A stretch of 64,000 nucleotides of DNA from Streptomyces sp. H27-H5 (lineage in GTDB: Bacteria > Actinomycetota > Actinomycetes > Streptomycetales > Streptomycetaceae), in assembly GCF_026627505.1 (NCBI RefSeq), contig NZ_JAPNLK010000005.1, positions 1 to 64,000 on the forward strand. Direction: 5' to 3'. This document shows positions 62,751-64,000 of this stretch, one piece after another. Position 1 is the first letter of the stretch. Each line of letters begins with the position of its first letter. The translations under genes and the position numbers were made by a program. Under the pieces are notes generated by a model that saw only the letters and a list, made by a program, of their open reading frames with translations, was not told where the DNA came from and made no database searches.

Positions 62751-64000
62751 CTACGGTCTGGTGCGCAGGTCCCGTACCCGCTTGATCTTGCCCACCGAGC
62801 GCTCCAGGGTCTCCGGGTCCACCACCTCGACACGGACGGACACCCCGACGCCCTCCTTGACGGCGCGGACCACCTCGGCGGCCGCCGCCTCGCGGCGGTC
62901 GCGATCGGTGTCCCGCCGGGCCTCCACCCGCACGGTCAGGGTGTCCAGGCGGCCCTCGTCGGTCAGCCGCAACTGGAAGTGCGGGGCCAGGCCCGGGACG
63001 CGCAGCAGGATCTCCTCCACCGCGGTGGGGTAGAGGTTCACCCCCCGCAGGATGATCATGTCGTCGCTGCGGCCGGTGATCTTCTCCATCCGGCGGAAGG
63101 CGGGCCGGGCCGTTCCGGGCAACAGCCGTGTCAGGTCCCGGGTCCGGTACCGGATGATCGGCATGGCCTCCTTGGTGAGCGAGGTGAACACCAACTCGCC
63201 CGGCTCCCCGTCCGGCAGCACCGCCCCGGTCAACGGGTCGACCACCTCCGGGAAGAAGTGGTCCTCCCAGATGTGCAGGCCGTCCTTGGTCGACGCGAAC
63301 TCCTGGGCCACGCCCGGTCCCATCACCTCGGACAGGCCGTAGATGTCCACGGCGTCCATGTCCAGCCGCTCCTCGATCTCCCGCCGCATCCCCTCCGTCC
63401 ACGGCTCCGCACCGAAGATCCCCGTGCGGAGCGAGGTGGAGCGCGGGTCGATGCCCTGGCGTTCCATCTCGTCCAGCAGCGTGAGCATGTAGGACGGGGT
63501 CACCATGATGACCTCCGGCCGGAAGTCCTGGATCAGGCGGACCTGGCGGTCGGTCATGCCCCCCGAGGCGGGCACGACCGTACAGCCGAGCCGTTCCGCG
63601 CCGTAGTGCGCGCCGAGGCCGCCGGTGAAGAGGCCGTAGCCGTAGGCGACGTGCACGATCTGGCCGGGGCGGCCGCCCGCCGCGCGGATGGACCGGGCCA
63701 CGACGTCGGCCCAGGTGGACAGGTCCCCCTCGGTGTAGCCGACGACCGTGGGCCGTCCGGTGGTCCCGCTGGAGGCGTGGATGCGCCGCACCTCGGAGCG
63801 GGGCACGGCGAACATCCCGAAGGGGTACTGGTCGCGCAGATCGGACTTGGTGGTGAACGGGAAGTGGGCGAGGTCGGCCAGGGACCGGCAGTCGTCCGGA
63901 TGGAGGCCGGCCTTGTCGAACGCCTGCCGGTAGTGGGGCACGTGGTCGTAGGCGCGGTGCAGGGTCGCGCGCAGTCGCCTCAGCTGGAGAGCGGCCAGCT
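62751..64000 (-). CDS. paaK: Phenylacetate-CoA ligase (5' end beyond window)
   Basis: An ANL-superfamily aryl-CoA ligase, complete at the C-terminus and cut by the right edge. The visible frame starts at 64000 with residues LQLRRLRATLHRAYDHVPHYR, so about 416 residues are seen of roughly 430. P-loop ASSGTTGRPTVVGYT, then YGLSEVMGPGVA, MPIIRYRTRDLTRLLPG and the closing SVGKIKRVRDLR with the conserved lysine are characteristic of PaaK. It makes phenylacetyl-CoA, the entry of the aerobic phenylacetate route. It is upstream of the YihY gene and 122 bp from it. No other paa gene is visible. Confidence 0.9.
   Translation of the reverse strand, partial: LAALQLRRLRATLHRAYDHVPHYRQAFDKAGLHPDDCRSLADLAHFPFTTKSDLRDQYPFGMFAVPRSEVRRIHASSGTTGRPTVVGYTEGDLSTWADVVARSIRAAGGRPGQIVHVAYGYGLFTGGLGAHYGAERLGCTVVPASGGMTDRQVRLIQDFRPEVIMVTPSYMLTLLDEMERQGIDPRSTSLRTGIFGAEPWTEGMRREIEERLDMDAVDIYGLSEVMGPGVAQEFASTKDGLHIWEDHFFPEVVDPLTGAVLPDGEPGELVFTSLTKEAMPIIRYRTRDLTRLLPGTARPAFRRMEKITGRSDDMIILRGVNLYPTAVEEILLRVPGLAPHFQLRLTDEGRLDTLTVRVEARRDTDRDRREAAAAEVVRAVKEGVGVSVRVEVVDPETLERSVGKIKRVRDLRTRP

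Noticed and set aside
59989..63033. Plus-strand frame spanning the ligase and membrane protein genes
   Set aside because: Arg/Pro-rich shadow; it crosses two well-identified genes in other frames.

Overview
The window is high-GC (roughly 72% by eye) actinomycete chromosome, almost certainly Streptomyces or a close relative. The evidence is strong GC bias at codon third positions, frequent GTG/TTG starts, many tightly spaced or overlapping genes, DmdR/IdeR-type iron boxes and a complete coelichelin locus. No rRNA or tRNA gene, CRISPR array or full-length insertion sequence was seen. One short MITE-like element is present.

Left flank (1-12.2 kb): a SAM methyltransferase; an HSL-type esterase with Cys where the nucleophile Ser is expected; the threonine catabolic pair tdh-kbl followed by a LysR regulator; a DeoR regulator divergent from a sugar isomerase-aldolase pair that looks like a small amino-sugar or sugar-phosphate module; an unknown protein; an acyl-CoA dehydrogenase behind a KstR-like box; and a divergent LysR/SDR pair with a T-N11-A operator.

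Centre (12.5-35.7 kb): the siderophore cluster. Gene order and content match cchA-cchK of the coelichelin cluster: formyltransferase, ornithine N-hydroxylase, FecCD permeases, ATPase, binding lipoprotein, ABC exporter half, NRPS, second exporter half, esterase and MbtH-like protein. The 3639-residue NRPS reads A-PCP-E / C-A-PCP-E / C-A-PCP with no thioesterase. Its three specificity codes read by eye as DINYWGGIGK (formyl-hydroxy-Orn), DFWNIGMVHK (Thr) and DMENLGLINK (hydroxy-Orn), so the predicted product is coelichelin. Iron boxes precede cchA, cchB, cchE, cchF, cchH and the cchJ/cchK divergent promoter.

Extension (36.2-41.5 kb): a near-perfect iron box sits in front of an overlapping argJ-argB-argD operon. 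A further box precedes a small ArgA-like GNAT acetyltransferase, with a MerR regulator between. Together these look like an iron-controlled ornithine supply line for a siderophore that uses three ornithines per molecule. ArgC is absent and must come from elsewhere. This is the most interesting arrangement in the window. The two exporter halves CchG and CchI also carry complementary lesions in their ATPase motifs, predicting an obligate heterodimer with a single active ATP site.

Right flank (41.6-64 kb): a DHA2-type MFS pump divergent from an XRE regulator; an MpaB-like oxygenase, a Ser/Thr kinase with TPR repeats and a PYROXD2-like oxidoreductase in one operon; an F420-type nitroreductase; an FAD monooxygenase divergent from its presumed TetR repressor across two strong palindromes; a secreted beta-lactamase-family hydrolase; a nitronate monooxygenase with an acyl-CoA ligase; a cation:proton antiporter; a secreted penicillin-acylase-type Ntn hydrolase; a second AMP-forming ligase; a YihY-type membrane protein; and a phenylacetate-CoA ligase cut off by the right edge.
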